Source of the DNA: Bog-756 sp963812885
GTDB taxonomy: Bacteria > Actinomycetota > Acidimicrobiia > Acidimicrobiales > RAAP-2
NCBI GenBank assembly: GCA_963812885.1
Contig: CAWEWZ010000007.1
Location: forward strand, 1-64,000
Length of the DNA: 64,000 nucleotides
Direction of reading: 5' to 3'
Part shown: piece by piece, positions 10,722-19,615 of the stretch
How the letters are laid out: every line of letters begins with the position of its first letter
Numbering within the stretch: the first letter of the stretch is position 1
Notes under the pieces: generated by a model
What the model saw: only the letters and a program-made list of their open reading frames with translations
Told to the model about the DNA's origin: nothing
Database searches by the model: none
Made by a program: the position numbers and the translations under genes

Positions 10722-12194
10722 TCAGAAGTCAAGGGCGGACAGCTCGGGGATGGTGGCCTCCGACCGCTTCCGGGCCTCGAGCCAGCGCCGCCGGGCCCGG
10801 TCTCGGTCCCCGTCGCCCACCGCCGGGTCGACCACCAGACGGGGTCGCCCACGCCGCCGCCACGTCATCCTCGTCCGACCAGGTGCCGACGGCCATCCCG
10901 GCCAGATAGGCGGCGCCCAGGGTGGTGGCCTCGAGCACCGGTGACAGTTCGACCGGCCGCCCACAGGCGTCGGCCAGGGCCTGGGTGAACACCGGGTTGG
11001 CCGACATGCCGCCGTCCACCCGGAGCGAGGCGATGGGCAACCCCGAGTCGGACTCGGCCGCCTCCAGCAGGTCGGCGCCCCGGTGGGCCACCCCCTCGAG
11101 GACGGCCCGCACCAGTTCGGGCCGTCCACTGCCCCGGGTCAGGCCCACGAAGGTGCCCCGGGCCCCGAAGTCCCACACCGGGGTGCCCAGCCCGAGCAGC
11201 GCGGGGACGAACCACACGTCCCCGGTGTCGACGCACCGGGCGGCCACCTCGGCCGAGTCGGCGGCCGAGTCGATGATGCCGAGATCGTCGCGGAGCCACT
11301 CCACACAGGTCCCGGCCGACAGCATGATGGCTTCCAGCCCCCAGGTGATCGTCCCCCGGCGCCGCCAGGCGATGATGGGAATGGTCCCGGCCGGGCCCCG
11401 GGCCGCCTGCGCCGGGCGCCCCGCCCCCACGCACTGGTCGAGCATGCCTCCGGTCCCGAAGGTCGCCTTGGCCAGTCCGGCCCGGGTGCAGCCCTGTCCG
11501 ATCAGCGATGCCTGCTGGTCGCCGGCCATCCCGGCGATCGTCGGCCGGCCGTCGAGGATCTCCGCCGGCGCCGACGGCACCGGACGAGTCGACGATCTCG
11601 CGGCATGATCGCCTCGGGGATGCGCAGCTCGGCGAGGACCTCGGCGCTCCATCCGGCCCCGTCGGCGCCCAGCAGGCCGGTCACCCCGGCGTTGGAGGCG
11701 TCGGTGACGTGGAGCCGCCCCCCGGACAGCGTCCAGGCCACCCAGGTGTCCACCGTGCCGAAGGCGAGCTCGCCCCGTTCCGACCGGGCCCGGTCCGGGT
11801 CGGCCAGGTCCAGCAACGCCGCCACCTTGGTGGCCGATGCGTTGGGGGCGACCCGGATGCCCTTGGCCTGGAGCTCCAGGCAGGCACCCACCGTGCGCAG
11901 GTCCTGCCACCCGAGCCCCGGTCCGACGGGCACGCCGGTGGACCGGTCCCAGACGATGGTCGACGCCCGCTGGTCGGCGATGCCGACGGCGTCGACCGGA
12001 CCGCCCTCGGCCAGGCTCGACGAAGCCACCTCGACCACGGCGTCGGCCATGGCCGCGGCATCGAATTCGACCAGGCCGGGGAAAGGGGTGTCGGGCAGGA
12101 CGGGCACGTGGGTGATGTGCTCGACGGTGCCGTCGGGGCGGACCACGGCCCCCCGCACCCCGGAGGTGCCGACGTCGACGACCAGGATGCTCAC
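10722..12194 (-). CDS. FGGY-family carbohydrate kinase, glycerol kinase-like (two frame breaks)
   Basis: ATP-dependent sugar/polyol kinase with two actin-like domains. N-terminal VVDVGTSGVRGAVV is the phosphate-1 motif, GIADQRASTIVWD and TVDTWVAWTLSGG resemble glycerol kinase, and the C-terminal LRVDGGMSANPVFTQALAD plus LGAAYLAG carry the second FGGY signature. Frame changes occur near 11590 and 10855. GTG 12194 overlaps the stop of the upstream FAD oxidase (GTGA). The position after glpD and an ADPS-like flavoprotein supports glycerol or a related three-carbon polyol as substrate. The active-site residues needed to separate glycerol from other polyols were not checked, so no symbol is given. 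Confidence 0.8.
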
Positions 12195-13703
12195 GGCCAG
12201 GGCACCGCGCCGAAGGGGCCGTCCAGTCCGAGCTTGCCCGGGTTGAGGATGCCGTGGGGATCGAGGGCCTGCTTGAGCGAGGTCAGCACCTCGAAGCCGC
12301 CGCCGAGGGCGTGGGGCAGGAACCGGGCCCGGTTGATGCCGATGCCGTGGTGGTGGCTGATGGCCCCCCCGGCGTCCATGGTCGCCCTGGTCACCTCGTC
12401 CCAGGCCACCCGGTAGTACCGGGCCACCCAGGCGCGGTGGTCGGCGGCCGGCAGGTCGGCGGGGGGCCGGCCGGCAAAGGTGAAGTAGAGGCAGGCGCCG
12501 TCGGTGTAGGCGTGGGACTGGTGGGACGAGGCGACCAGGGTGCCCTCCACGTTCCCGAGGGCCTCGAGCACGGCGCCGTACAGACCGGGCAGCGCCCGCC
12601 ACCGGCCGGCGATCTCGACCGTGTCGACGACGATGCCGCCCCGCCACAGCGGGGCCAGGGCGGACACGTCGTTCCGGTGGCCGAGCCAGCGCTCCACCAG
12701 GCCCACGTCGAGCGGGTCGGAGCCGTCGCACTCCTGGTCGACGACGCCCAGGGTGGCCTCGACCAGGCTCGGGTCGCCCTCGTCGAGGACGACCAGGACG
12801 TTGGTCTCGGGATGGTCGAACGACCGCCCGGACTCGGTCCCGTCGTAGAGGCGGAGGACGGCCGGGGTGGCACCGCGGCGCAGGATGCGGCGACAGGCGT
12901 CGAGACCGTCGGCGAACGAGGCGAACCCGAAGGCCCGGCGGCCCTCGCCCTCGGGGACCGGGTGCACCCGGAACCGGCCCTCGGTGATCACCCCGAGGGT
13001 GCCCTCGCTGCCCACGAAGAGTTGGGTGAGGTCGGGCCCGGTAGCCGACCGGGGCCCGTGGCCACCGGTCCGGATCACCCGTCCGTCGGCCAGCACCACC
13101 TCGAGGCCGATGACCATGTCCTCGATCTTCCCGTAGCGGTTGGAGTACTGGCCCGCACCCCGGCAGGCCAGCCAGCCGCCCACCGTGGACAGGTCCATCG
13201 ACTGGGGCCAGTGCCCGAGGGTCACCGCCGAGCCGGCACGGAGAGTCGACTCGACGTCGGGGCCGAAGGTGCCGGCCCTGATGTCGGCCACCAGCGACTC
13301 GGTGTCGACGTCGGTGACGCCGGCCAGGCCGCAGAGGTCGAGGGCCACCCCCCCGAAGAGCGGGACGGAAGCTCCGCAGACCCCGCTCCGGCCACCGGCC
13401 GGGGTGACCGGTACCCGTGCCTCGTGACAGAGGGCGAGCACCCCGGCCACCTGGCTGGTGTCGGTGGGCCGGACCACGAGGTCGGGGCGGGCCGGGACCT
13501 GTCCGTCGACCGCCCAGCCGATGGCCACCGGCCACCAGTCCCGGCCGGCCTCGGCCCGGTCGTCGTCGTCGTTCGAGACCGGACAGACGTCGGCCAACCG
13601 GCGCCGCAGCCGGTCGTCGACCTCGACCCGTCGGCCGGCCAGGTGGTCGCCGACACCGTCGGGGCCGGCGTCGATGCGGGGTGACCGGGGTGGGCTGGGT
13701 CAC
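12191..13703 (-). CDS. FAD-linked oxidase, alkyl-DHAP synthase / glycolate oxidase-like
   Basis: VAO/PCMH-fold flavoprotein. The FAD-binding half contains VRPTDTSQVAGVLALCHE, VPVTPAGGRSGVCGA, MDLSTVGGWLACRGAGQYS and GSEGTLGVITEGRFR. The C-terminal half ends in GAISHHHGIGINRARFLP and the NPGKLGL signature. HHHGIG and the overall arrangement resemble alkyldihydroxyacetonephosphate synthase. The N-terminal part (LAGRRVEVDDRLRRRLADVC) lies upstream of the first normal start in this frame. The likely start is GTG 13703 (VTQPTPVTP), with a one-base error at a CCCCG run near 13687. It is sandwiched between glpD and a glycerol-kinase-like gene with overlapping codons on both sides. The substrate is probably a phosphorylated or free C3 compound, or an ether-lipid precursor. 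Confidence 0.82.
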
Positions 13704-15491
13704 CGCGGGTCCCGTTTCCTGGGCCACCCGGTGGGCGTAGGGACCGTCACGGGGGTCGAGTCCGGCCCGGGCCAGATCGTGGCGGATGCCCTCGGCGTAC
13801 GCCTCGGCCTCGTCGGCCATGCGGCGATTCGTCCCACCCGAGCTCGGGACCGATGAGGGCGGCCACCCGGGTGGCGGCCTCGGCCGCGCCGCGGGCGTCG
13901 CGCAGGGAGGCCCGGGTGCGCCGGTCGAGGACGTCGGCCACCGAACGGGCCATCTCCTCCTCGACGGCGTAGACGGCCTCGGCGGCCAGGTAGTGGAGCC
14001 CGGGGACCAGCGGGTCGAGCAACTCGGGCCGTCCGTCGGCCGTGGCCAGCACGGCCGGTGTCTCCGACCCGTAGCGGCCGGCCAGGTGGGTGGCGACGGC
14101 GGTGGCATCGTCGTCCTGGTTGGAGCCCGTGACTGTCGCACCGCTGGTCGCCCGGCCGGCCCGCCTGTGCCTTCCGGGGAGCGGGCCCGGGCCGGCCGGC
14201 CGGTGGCCCCGCGCAGCCGGAGCGACTTGGTCAGGCACGGACCTGCCTTCCGTCCGAGCACCCCGAGGGCGGCGTCGACGGTGTCCTCGGCCATCTTGCG
14301 GTAGGTGGTCAGCTTGCCCCCGGTGACGGTGACCATCCCCTCGGGGGAGACACGCACCGTGTGCCGGCGGGACAGGTCGGCGGTGCGCTCGCTCGGCGCG
14401 TGCTTCCCCTCCACCGGGGCGAGCAACGGCCGCAGACCGGTCCAGATGCCGGTGATGTCATCCCGGCCGATCGGCTTGGTGGTGATGGCGTTGGCCGCGT
14501 CGAGGATGTAGTCGACGTCCTCGGGGAGGCAGCTCGGATCGTCGAGGGGTCCGTCCCATTCGGTGTCGGTCGTCCCGAGGTAGACCTGATCGCCCCACGA
14601 CACCACGAAGATCGACCGGTGGTCCTGCCGGACCGGGATCACGGCGGCGATGTCGCACGGGAAGGCGGCCTCGGGCACGGTGATGTGGATGCCCTTGGCC
14701 GGCCGGATGGAGTGCGGGTTCTGCCCCTCGTCGAGGGCGCGCACGTCGTCGGCCCACACCCCGGCGGCGTTGACCACCACCGAGGCCCGGATGTCGAACG
14801 ACTCGCCCTCCTCGGAGGTCACGGTGGCTCCGTCGACCCGGCCGTCCGGGCCGGTGGTGAGGGCGGTCGCCCGTACGTGGTTGGCGGCCACCGCGCCGTG
14901 GTCGAGCACCGCGGTGCGGAGCACGGTGAGCGTCAGCCGGGCATCGTCGGTGCGGGCGTCCCAGTACAGGAATCCGGCCACCAACCGGTCGGCCTGGAGG
15001 TTGGGCATGTGGGCCAGGGCCTGGGCCCGGGTCACCTTCTCGTGGCGGCGGCCGATCCGGACCCCTCCGGTCAGGTCGTAGAGCCACAACGCGGTCCGGT
15101 ACACCCGGGCCACCCCCCGGTTGACCACCCCGTCGCGCCCGAACAGAGGGATGAGGAAGGGGAGTGGCGACACCAGATGGGGGGCGTTCTCGAGCAGGCG
15201 CTGCCGCTCGGCCAGGTTCTCGTAGACCAGCCGGAACTCGTTCTGCTGGAGATAGCGGAGACCCCCGTGCACCAGCTTGGACGACTTCGACGAGGTGCCC
15301 GAGGCGAAGTCGTCCTTCTCGACCAATGCCGTCCGCAGCCCCCGGCTGGCCGCGTCCAACGCCACGCCGGCCCCGGTGATGCCCCCGCCGATGACCAGGA
15401 CGTCGAAGCTCTCCGAGGCCAGCCGGGCCAGTGCCTCGTGGCGTCGGAATCCACCGGCCGCCGGTTCGGAAACGCTGGCGCGGTCGGACAT
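13700..15491 (-). CDS. glpD: Aerobic glycerol-3-phosphate dehydrogenase (frame breaks in C-terminal part)
   Basis: FAD-dependent membrane-associated enzyme that oxidises sn-glycerol-3-phosphate to DHAP and feeds electrons to quinone. The N-terminal FAD motif is VLVIGGGITGAGVALDAASR, followed by GTSSKSSKLVHGGLRYL (the family signature), NAAGVWAD and TVTGGKLTTYRKMAED. The C-terminal DAO_C domain (AAEAVYAVEEEMARSVADVL, then DEAEAYAEGIRHDLARAG) is split by frame changes near 14165 and 13820. The true stop probably overlaps the next start at 13700. ATG 15491 is chosen; a TTG six bases upstream is also in frame. The gene heads the three-gene glycerol-phosphate operon and is divergent from the Fur-family regulator. 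Confidence 0.92.
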
Positions 15492-15601
15492 GGGCAAAGC
15501 CTGCCACAGGTGAACGGGGGCGCCGTTGCCGCCGAACCGGCCGCCGAACCCGGCCGGTCGTTCGGGCGGGTCCGGCGTTCGGCTCCTCCTTCGTATCTAC
15601 A

Positions 15602-15623
15602 ATGATTGTTGAAGAACAATCGT
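15602..15623. promoter_or_regulatory. Fur/PerR-type operator candidate
   Basis: Inverted repeat GATTGTT-GAAG-AACAATC (15604-15621), extended by one imperfect step on each side. It lies 20 bases before the GTG of the Fur-family gene, in one of the few AT-rich spots of the window, and between divergent genes. Autoregulation by the adjacent regulator is the simplest reading (inference). Confidence 0.65.
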
Positions 15624-15642
15624 TGGTGGTAAGCTGAACGCC

Positions 15643-16119
15643 GTGAAGACGCCGGACGAGCTGACCGAGTTGTTCCGGGCCACCGGTCGCAAGGTCACGG
15701 CCCAGCGGCAGTGCATCTTCCGTGTCCTGCAGGGCAACGAGACCCACCCGTCGGCGGAGGCGGTCCACGCCGAGGCCAGCCGTCAGATGGAGACCATCTC
15801 GTTGAAGACGGTCTACCAGACCCTCCACGACCTGGCCGAACTGGGCGAGATCGCCTCCTTGGACGTGGGGACCGGGATGACCCGGTTCGATCCCAACGTC
15901 GACCACCCCCACCATCACCTGGTGTGCCGCAACTGCGGTCGGATGCGAGACCTGGTGGCCGACTTCCCCGACCTGGAGATTCCGAAGGGAGCCGATCTCG
16001 GCTTCAACGTGGGCTCCGCCGAAATCGTCTTCCGCGGTCTGTGCCCCGAGTGCCAGCCGGCAGGGCGTCGCCGGAAGCGGACGCCATCGAGCCGCGCCTC
16101 ATTGTCAACCTCCCACTGA
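15643..16119 (+). CDS. Fur-family transcriptional regulator, PerR-like
   Basis: Metal-dependent repressor with an N-terminal winged helix (RKVTAQRQCIFRVLQG, then SLKTVYQTLHDLAELGEI) and a C-terminal dimerisation/metal domain. The HPHHHLVCRNCGRMRDL segment gives the His-rich site and first CxxC. The second CxxC is in GLCPECQP, so the structural zinc site is complete. FDPNVDHPHHHL resembles PerR/Fur sensing sites. The next gene downstream is rubrerythrin, a classical PerR target, which favours peroxide sensing over iron-uptake control. GTG 15643 is the start, just behind a palindromic operator. The last roughly 20 residues are a basic, Ser-rich extension. Confidence 0.85.
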   Translation: MKTPDELTELFRATGRKVTAQRQCIFRVLQGNETHPSAEAVHAEASRQMETISLKTVYQTLHDLAELGEIASLDVGTGMTRFDPNVDHPHHHLVCRNCGRMRDLVADFPDLEIPKGADLGFNVGSAEIVFRGLCPECQPAGRRRKRTPSSRASLSTSH

Positions 16120-16160
16120 GCAACCCGTGGTGCCTGCCACACACCCATGAAAGGAACAGC

Positions 16161-16580
16161 ATGACCAAACTGAAAGATTCCCAGACCGAGGCCAACCTCA
16201 AGGTGGCGTTCGCCGGCGAGAGCCAGGCCAACCGCCGATACCTCTACTTCGCCCAGAAGGCGGATGTCGAGGGCTACCCCGACGTGGCTGCGTTGTTCCG
16301 TTCGGTGGCCGAGGGCGAGACCGGGCATGCATTCGGCCATTTCGACTTCCTCCGCGAGGTGGGCGATCCGGTGACCGGCGTGCCCGTCGGACCGACCGAG
16401 GACAATCTCAAGTCGGCCATCGAAGGGGAGACCTACGAGTACTCCGAGATGTATCCGGGGTTCGCCAAGACCGCCCGCGACGAGGGCTTCGTCGAGATCG
16501 CCGAGTGGCTCGAGACGCTGGCCCGCGCCGAGAAGAGCCACGCCGGACGGTTCACCGAGGGCCTGGCCTCCGTTTCCTAG
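16161..16580 (+). CDS. Rubrerythrin-like diiron protein (no rubredoxin domain)
   Basis: Ferritin-like four-helix diiron protein that reduces hydrogen peroxide. The ExxH-type ligand motifs are seen in FAGESQANRRYLYFAQKA, VAEGETGHAFGHFDFL, AIEGETYEYSEMYPGFA and LARAEKSHAGRFTEG. The 139-residue protein ends after the ferritin-like domain, so the C-terminal rubredoxin domain of classical rubrerythrin is absent and electrons must come from another protein. ATG 16161 has a good GAAAGGA ribosome site. It lies 41 bases after the Fur/PerR-type gene and before the DUF3501 gene. It carries no encapsulin-targeting tail (it ends TEGLASVS). Confidence 0.9.
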   Translation: MTKLKDSQTEANLKVAFAGESQANRRYLYFAQKADVEGYPDVAALFRSVAEGETGHAFGHFDFLREVGDPVTGVPVGPTEDNLKSAIEGETYEYSEMYPGFAKTARDEGFVEIAEWLETLARAEKSHAGRFTEGLASVS

Positions 16581-16620
16581 GACCCCAAGCCCGAGCCCGG
16601 CACCACGTGCACGTGCCCGA

Positions 16621-16660
16621 CGGCGACCCCCGCCCCGTTTGCTCCGGGGCGGAGTCGCCG
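16621..16660. terminator. Strong GC-rich stem-loop after rubrerythrin
   Basis: CGGCGAC (16621-16627) pairs with GTCGCCG (16654-16660), and CGCCCCG (16631-16637) pairs with CGGGGCG (16645-16651), around a seven-base loop. There is no U tract, as is common for actinobacterial terminators. Confidence 0.6.
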
Positions 16661-16782
16661 GGCCGTGGCTCGCTTCTCTGACGACCCCTCCCCATTTGCC
16701 CCTGATCCACCTCCACAACCTTCGATGACCGCCATCCACACCCCGACTGCTGGCGTGGTCCCGTCCGTCGGGCGGCATTGCC

Positions 16783-17400
16783 GTGACCGCCGCCGGACCG
16801 CTCACCCTCGAGGACATCGCCGATCAGCGCGCCTACGAGCGCGAGCGGGACGAGTTCCGGGCCCAGGTGATCGCGGCCAAGAAACTCCGACGGGTGTCGG
16901 TCGGCCCCGTGGTCACGTTGGTCTTCGAGAGCCGTTTGACCATCCGCTTCCAGGTACAGGAGATGGCCCGCGCCGAAAAGATGGTCACCGATCAGCAGAT
17001 CCAGCACGAGCTCGACGTCTACAACCGGCTGCTCCCCGCCCGCGGCGAGCTGTCGGCCACCTTGTTCATCGAGTTGACCACCGACGAGGAGCTGCGGACC
17101 TGGCTGCCCCGACTGGTGGGGATCGAGGGTGCCGTCGAGGTCCGCATCGGCGGCGGTGCTGACGCCGTCGTGGTCCCCTCCGTCCCCGAGGCCAGCCACC
17201 AGGCCAACCTGACCCGTGAGGAGACGACGTCCGCCGTGCACTACGTGCGCTTCGCCTTCACCGCGGAGCAGATCGAGGCCTTCGCCGCCGGCCCGGCCAC
17301 CCTGGCCGTCAACCACCCCGCCTATCCCGACGGCCTTCCCGGGACGGCACTGGGCCCGGCCACCCGGGCCGAACTGCTGGCCGATCTCCGGGGGGAGTAG
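16783..17400 (+). CDS. DUF3501 family protein
   Basis: A 205-residue cytoplasmic protein matching DUF3501: the N-terminal LTLEDIADQRAYERERDEFR, RRVSVGPVVTLVFESRLTIR, and the phrase IRFQVQEMARAEKM are characteristic. The function is unknown. DUF3501 genes are, from memory, often found next to rubrerythrin and iron-sulfur proteins, which fits this neighbourhood and suggests a role in peroxide or iron handling. GTG 16783 is used as the start. No transmembrane segment or known catalytic motif is seen. No frame break. Confidence 0.82.
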   Translation: MTAAGPLTLEDIADQRAYERERDEFRAQVIAAKKLRRVSVGPVVTLVFESRLTIRFQVQEMARAEKMVTDQQIQHELDVYNRLLPARGELSATLFIELTTDEELRTWLPRLVGIEGAVEVRIGGGADAVVVPSVPEASHQANLTREETTSAVHYVRFAFTAEQIEAFAAGPATLAVNHPAYPDGLPGTALGPATRAELLADLRGE

Positions 17401-17414
17401 CCGGCCGCGCCTTC

Positions 17415-17432
17415 GGGCCCTTTTTGGGGCCC
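17415..17432. terminator. Stem-loop after DUF3501 gene
   Basis: GGGCCC-TTTTTG-GGGCCC hairpin starting 15 bases after the DUF3501 stop codon; a short but perfect stem. Confidence 0.45.
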
Positions 17433-17536
17433 TGACCAGCCCGTTCTGCGTCCATCGGCTCCGCCGGGACCCGTCGCCGGCGACCCCTCCCTCATCTGTC
17501 CCGGGTGTTGTCACACCCCGATGCTGGACTGGTGTC

Positions 17537-18738
17537 GTGGAAGTGGATGCCCTCACCCCCGAAGCGGCTCGCCCGAAGCGGTGCTCGCCCGATCCCGTCT
17601 CCCTCGACGGGCTGACCGAGGCCCTCGACCGGCTGGGCCGGGTCGATCCCGCCTCTTGGCCGACCCGGAGTCGGTCGTCTCCCTCCAGCGGCAGCTGGCC
17701 CGCCTGGAGGCGCTCACCACCCGGGCCACGGCCGCCTTCGACCGGGCCGGCAACTGGGCCCCCGACGGGGCCCGCACCGCCTCGGCCTGGCTGTCGGTCC
17801 GGTGCCGGATCCCGAAGGCCGAGGCCCGCCGCCAGGTGCGCCGGGGCCGGGCCCTGGCTTCCCTGCCCGAGACCGAGCGGGCCTGGACCACGGTGACATC
17901 GCCGGTGCCCACGTCGAGGTCATGGCCTCCCTCTCGTGCCCCGAGACCGAAGAGGCCCTGGCCCGGGACGAGGCCCTGCTCGTCGGCCAGGCCTGTCATC
18001 TGCGCTTCGACCAGTTCGGCCAGGCCGTGGCCTACTGGAGGCAGCTGGCCGATCCCGAGGGCGCCGACGCCGAGGCCGAAGCCCGCCGGGCCCGCCGTGA
18101 CGTCTACCTGGTCACCGGCTTCGCCGGCTCCTGGCTCGGGGCCATGACCCTCGATCCGGTGTCGGGGGCCATCGTCTCGGCTGAGCTCGAACGGCTGGAG
18201 CACGCACCTGTTCGAGGCCGAGTGGGCCGAGGCCCGGGACGCCCTCGGCCACGACCCGACACCGGGCGAGCTGGCCCGCACCCCCGGCCAGCGCCGGGCC
18301 GACGCCCTGGTCGAGATGGCCACCCGGTCGAAGAGCGGCTCCGACCACGCCCGCCGGCCGGCACCGCTGTTCACCGTCCTGGTCGGGTGGGAGACGCTCC
18401 ACGGGAGGATCTGCCAGCTGGAGGACGGCACCGTGGTCCCCCCCGGCGCCCTCCTGCCCTGGCTGGACCGGGCCGACCTGGAGCGGGCCGTGTTCGCTCC
18501 CGGTCGCCGGGTCGAGATCAGCCCCCGGACCCGGTTGTTCATGGGGGCCACCCGACGGGCCATCGAGGTGCGGGACCGCCAGTGCACCCACGCCTACTGC
18601 GATGTGGCCGCCCCCTCCTGCCAGGTCGACCACATCCAGCCCTGGGCCCTCGGCGGACCCACCACCCAGGAGAACGGCCGGCTGCTGTGCCCCACCCACA
18701 ACCGCCAGCGCAACCAGCGGCCCCCGCCAGCGGTGTGA
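17537..18738 (+). CDS. DUF222 / HNH endonuclease-domain protein (three frame breaks)
   Basis: Member of the actinobacterial 13E12-like group: an N-terminal DUF222 domain (LEALTTRATAAFDRAGNW, AWLSVRCRIPKAEARRQV) and a C-terminal HNH nuclease domain. The HNH part is intact: CTHAYCDVAAPSCQVDHIQP then NGRLLCPTHNRQRNQ, with paired cysteines and the central His. Frame changes near 17655, 17895 and 18205 divide the gene. GTG 17537 is the likely start. These genes are numerous in actinobacterial genomes and behave like mobile or repetitive elements; their biological role is not established. Its upstream region shares short blocks with the region before the DUF3501 gene. Confidence 0.75.
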
Positions 18739-18754
18739 GCGGTTTCGCAGTCCG

Positions 18755-18790
18755 AGTCAGATGACCAGTCAGATGAGCAGCCCCAGTCAG
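18755..18790. repeat. Short direct repeats between convergent genes
   Basis: AGTCAGATGA occurs at 18755-18764 and 18767-18776, and AGTCAG again at 18785-18790, in the gap between the HNH gene and the convergent encapsulin gene. Too short and irregular for CRISPR; significance unknown. Confidence 0.6.
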
Positions 18791-18807
18791 ACCAATTGCG
18801 GGTGTGA

Positions 18808-19615
18808 TCATTTGTAGGTGAGGTGCACCGCGGCCTCGGGCGTATTGATGCGGAAGGCCAGGCTCTCCTCGATGAACAGGTCGACCGACCCGGCGTCGTC
18901 GGACCGGTAGCCGACCGAGAAGTCCTCGCCGATGGTCAGTTCGAAGTCCCCGCCGCGCTGGCTCAGCACCACGGCGCCGTCCACCGCCGGTGCCCACACC
19001 ACCGGTCCGTCGAGGATCTGGCGGAGATGTTCGAAGACCGGGTAGCCGCCGTGCTCGGTGGTCTCGGTGACGCCGGTGAAGCAGCGGGCCCCGAGGGCGA
19101 TGGCGAAGGGACCCGAGATGTCGGCGCCCCGGAGGGCGGCGACCGCCTTGGCCACGTGCTCGGGGTAGCGGCCGTAATCGTCGCTGATGACCACCGGTTG
19201 GTGGGGTGAGACGGCGACGATGCCGGAGACCACACCCTGCGTGTACCCGTGGAAGACCAGGTGGTCCTCGGCCAGGGCGGCGGCGCGCCCGGCCGCGATC
19301 ACCGGACGCCAGATCGAGGTCGGTCGCTCCCCGGTCGGCCGCGGCCAGCTCGGACTTGGACAGCGAGAACGGAGCCCGGAGCTCGATGAGAGGCATGACC
19401 TTGCGGAGCGCGGCCTCGACCTCCCCGAGCGGTCCACTGTCCAGGGCGTCGATCCGTCCGACATCGACCGCCGAGTGCTCCCAGCCCTTCGGGCCCGAGA
19501 AGTCGACCAGTCGCCGGGCGGCCAGGTAGTGCTTGAGCGAACGGGCCGCCTCCGCGTCGATCTGGCTCCAGGAGTCGTCGGTGATCGGGGCCAGCTCTCG
19601 CATCAGGTGGTTCAT
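18808..19615 (-). CDS. Family 1 encapsulin shell protein (linocin/CFP29 type; one frame break)
   Basis: HK97-fold protein that self-assembles into an icosahedral nanocompartment. The N-terminus HLMRELAPITDDSWSQIDAE matches the conserved encapsulin start, followed by LAARRLVDFSGPKGWEHSAV, VMPLIELRAPFSLSKSELAA, LVFHGYTQGVVSG, and the C-terminal DFELTIGEDFSVGYRSDDAG and LAFRINTPEAAVHL. The corrected length of about 268 residues agrees with mycobacterial CFP29. A single frame change near 19310 (GATCTGGCGTCC; one extra G would explain it) divides the gene. ATG 19615 overlaps the stop of the upstream nitrobindin-like gene as ATGA, so shell and putative cargo are probably translated together. No peroxidase or ferritin cargo gene is adjacent. 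Confidence 0.93.

Noticed and set aside
16161..16580. Rubrerythrin as the encapsulin cargo
   Set aside because: It is near the shell gene and of a suitable family, but its C-terminus (TEGLASVS) has no SLGIG-type loading peptide and it is on the other strand in a separate unit.
17537..18738. HNH gene as part of a restriction or homing system
   Set aside because: DUF222-HNH genes are widespread repetitive actinobacterial genes, and no methyltransferase, intein or intron signal is near it.
18755..18790. Possible CRISPR-like repeats
   Set aside because: Repeats are only 6-10 bases, with irregular 2- and 8-base gaps and no cas genes.
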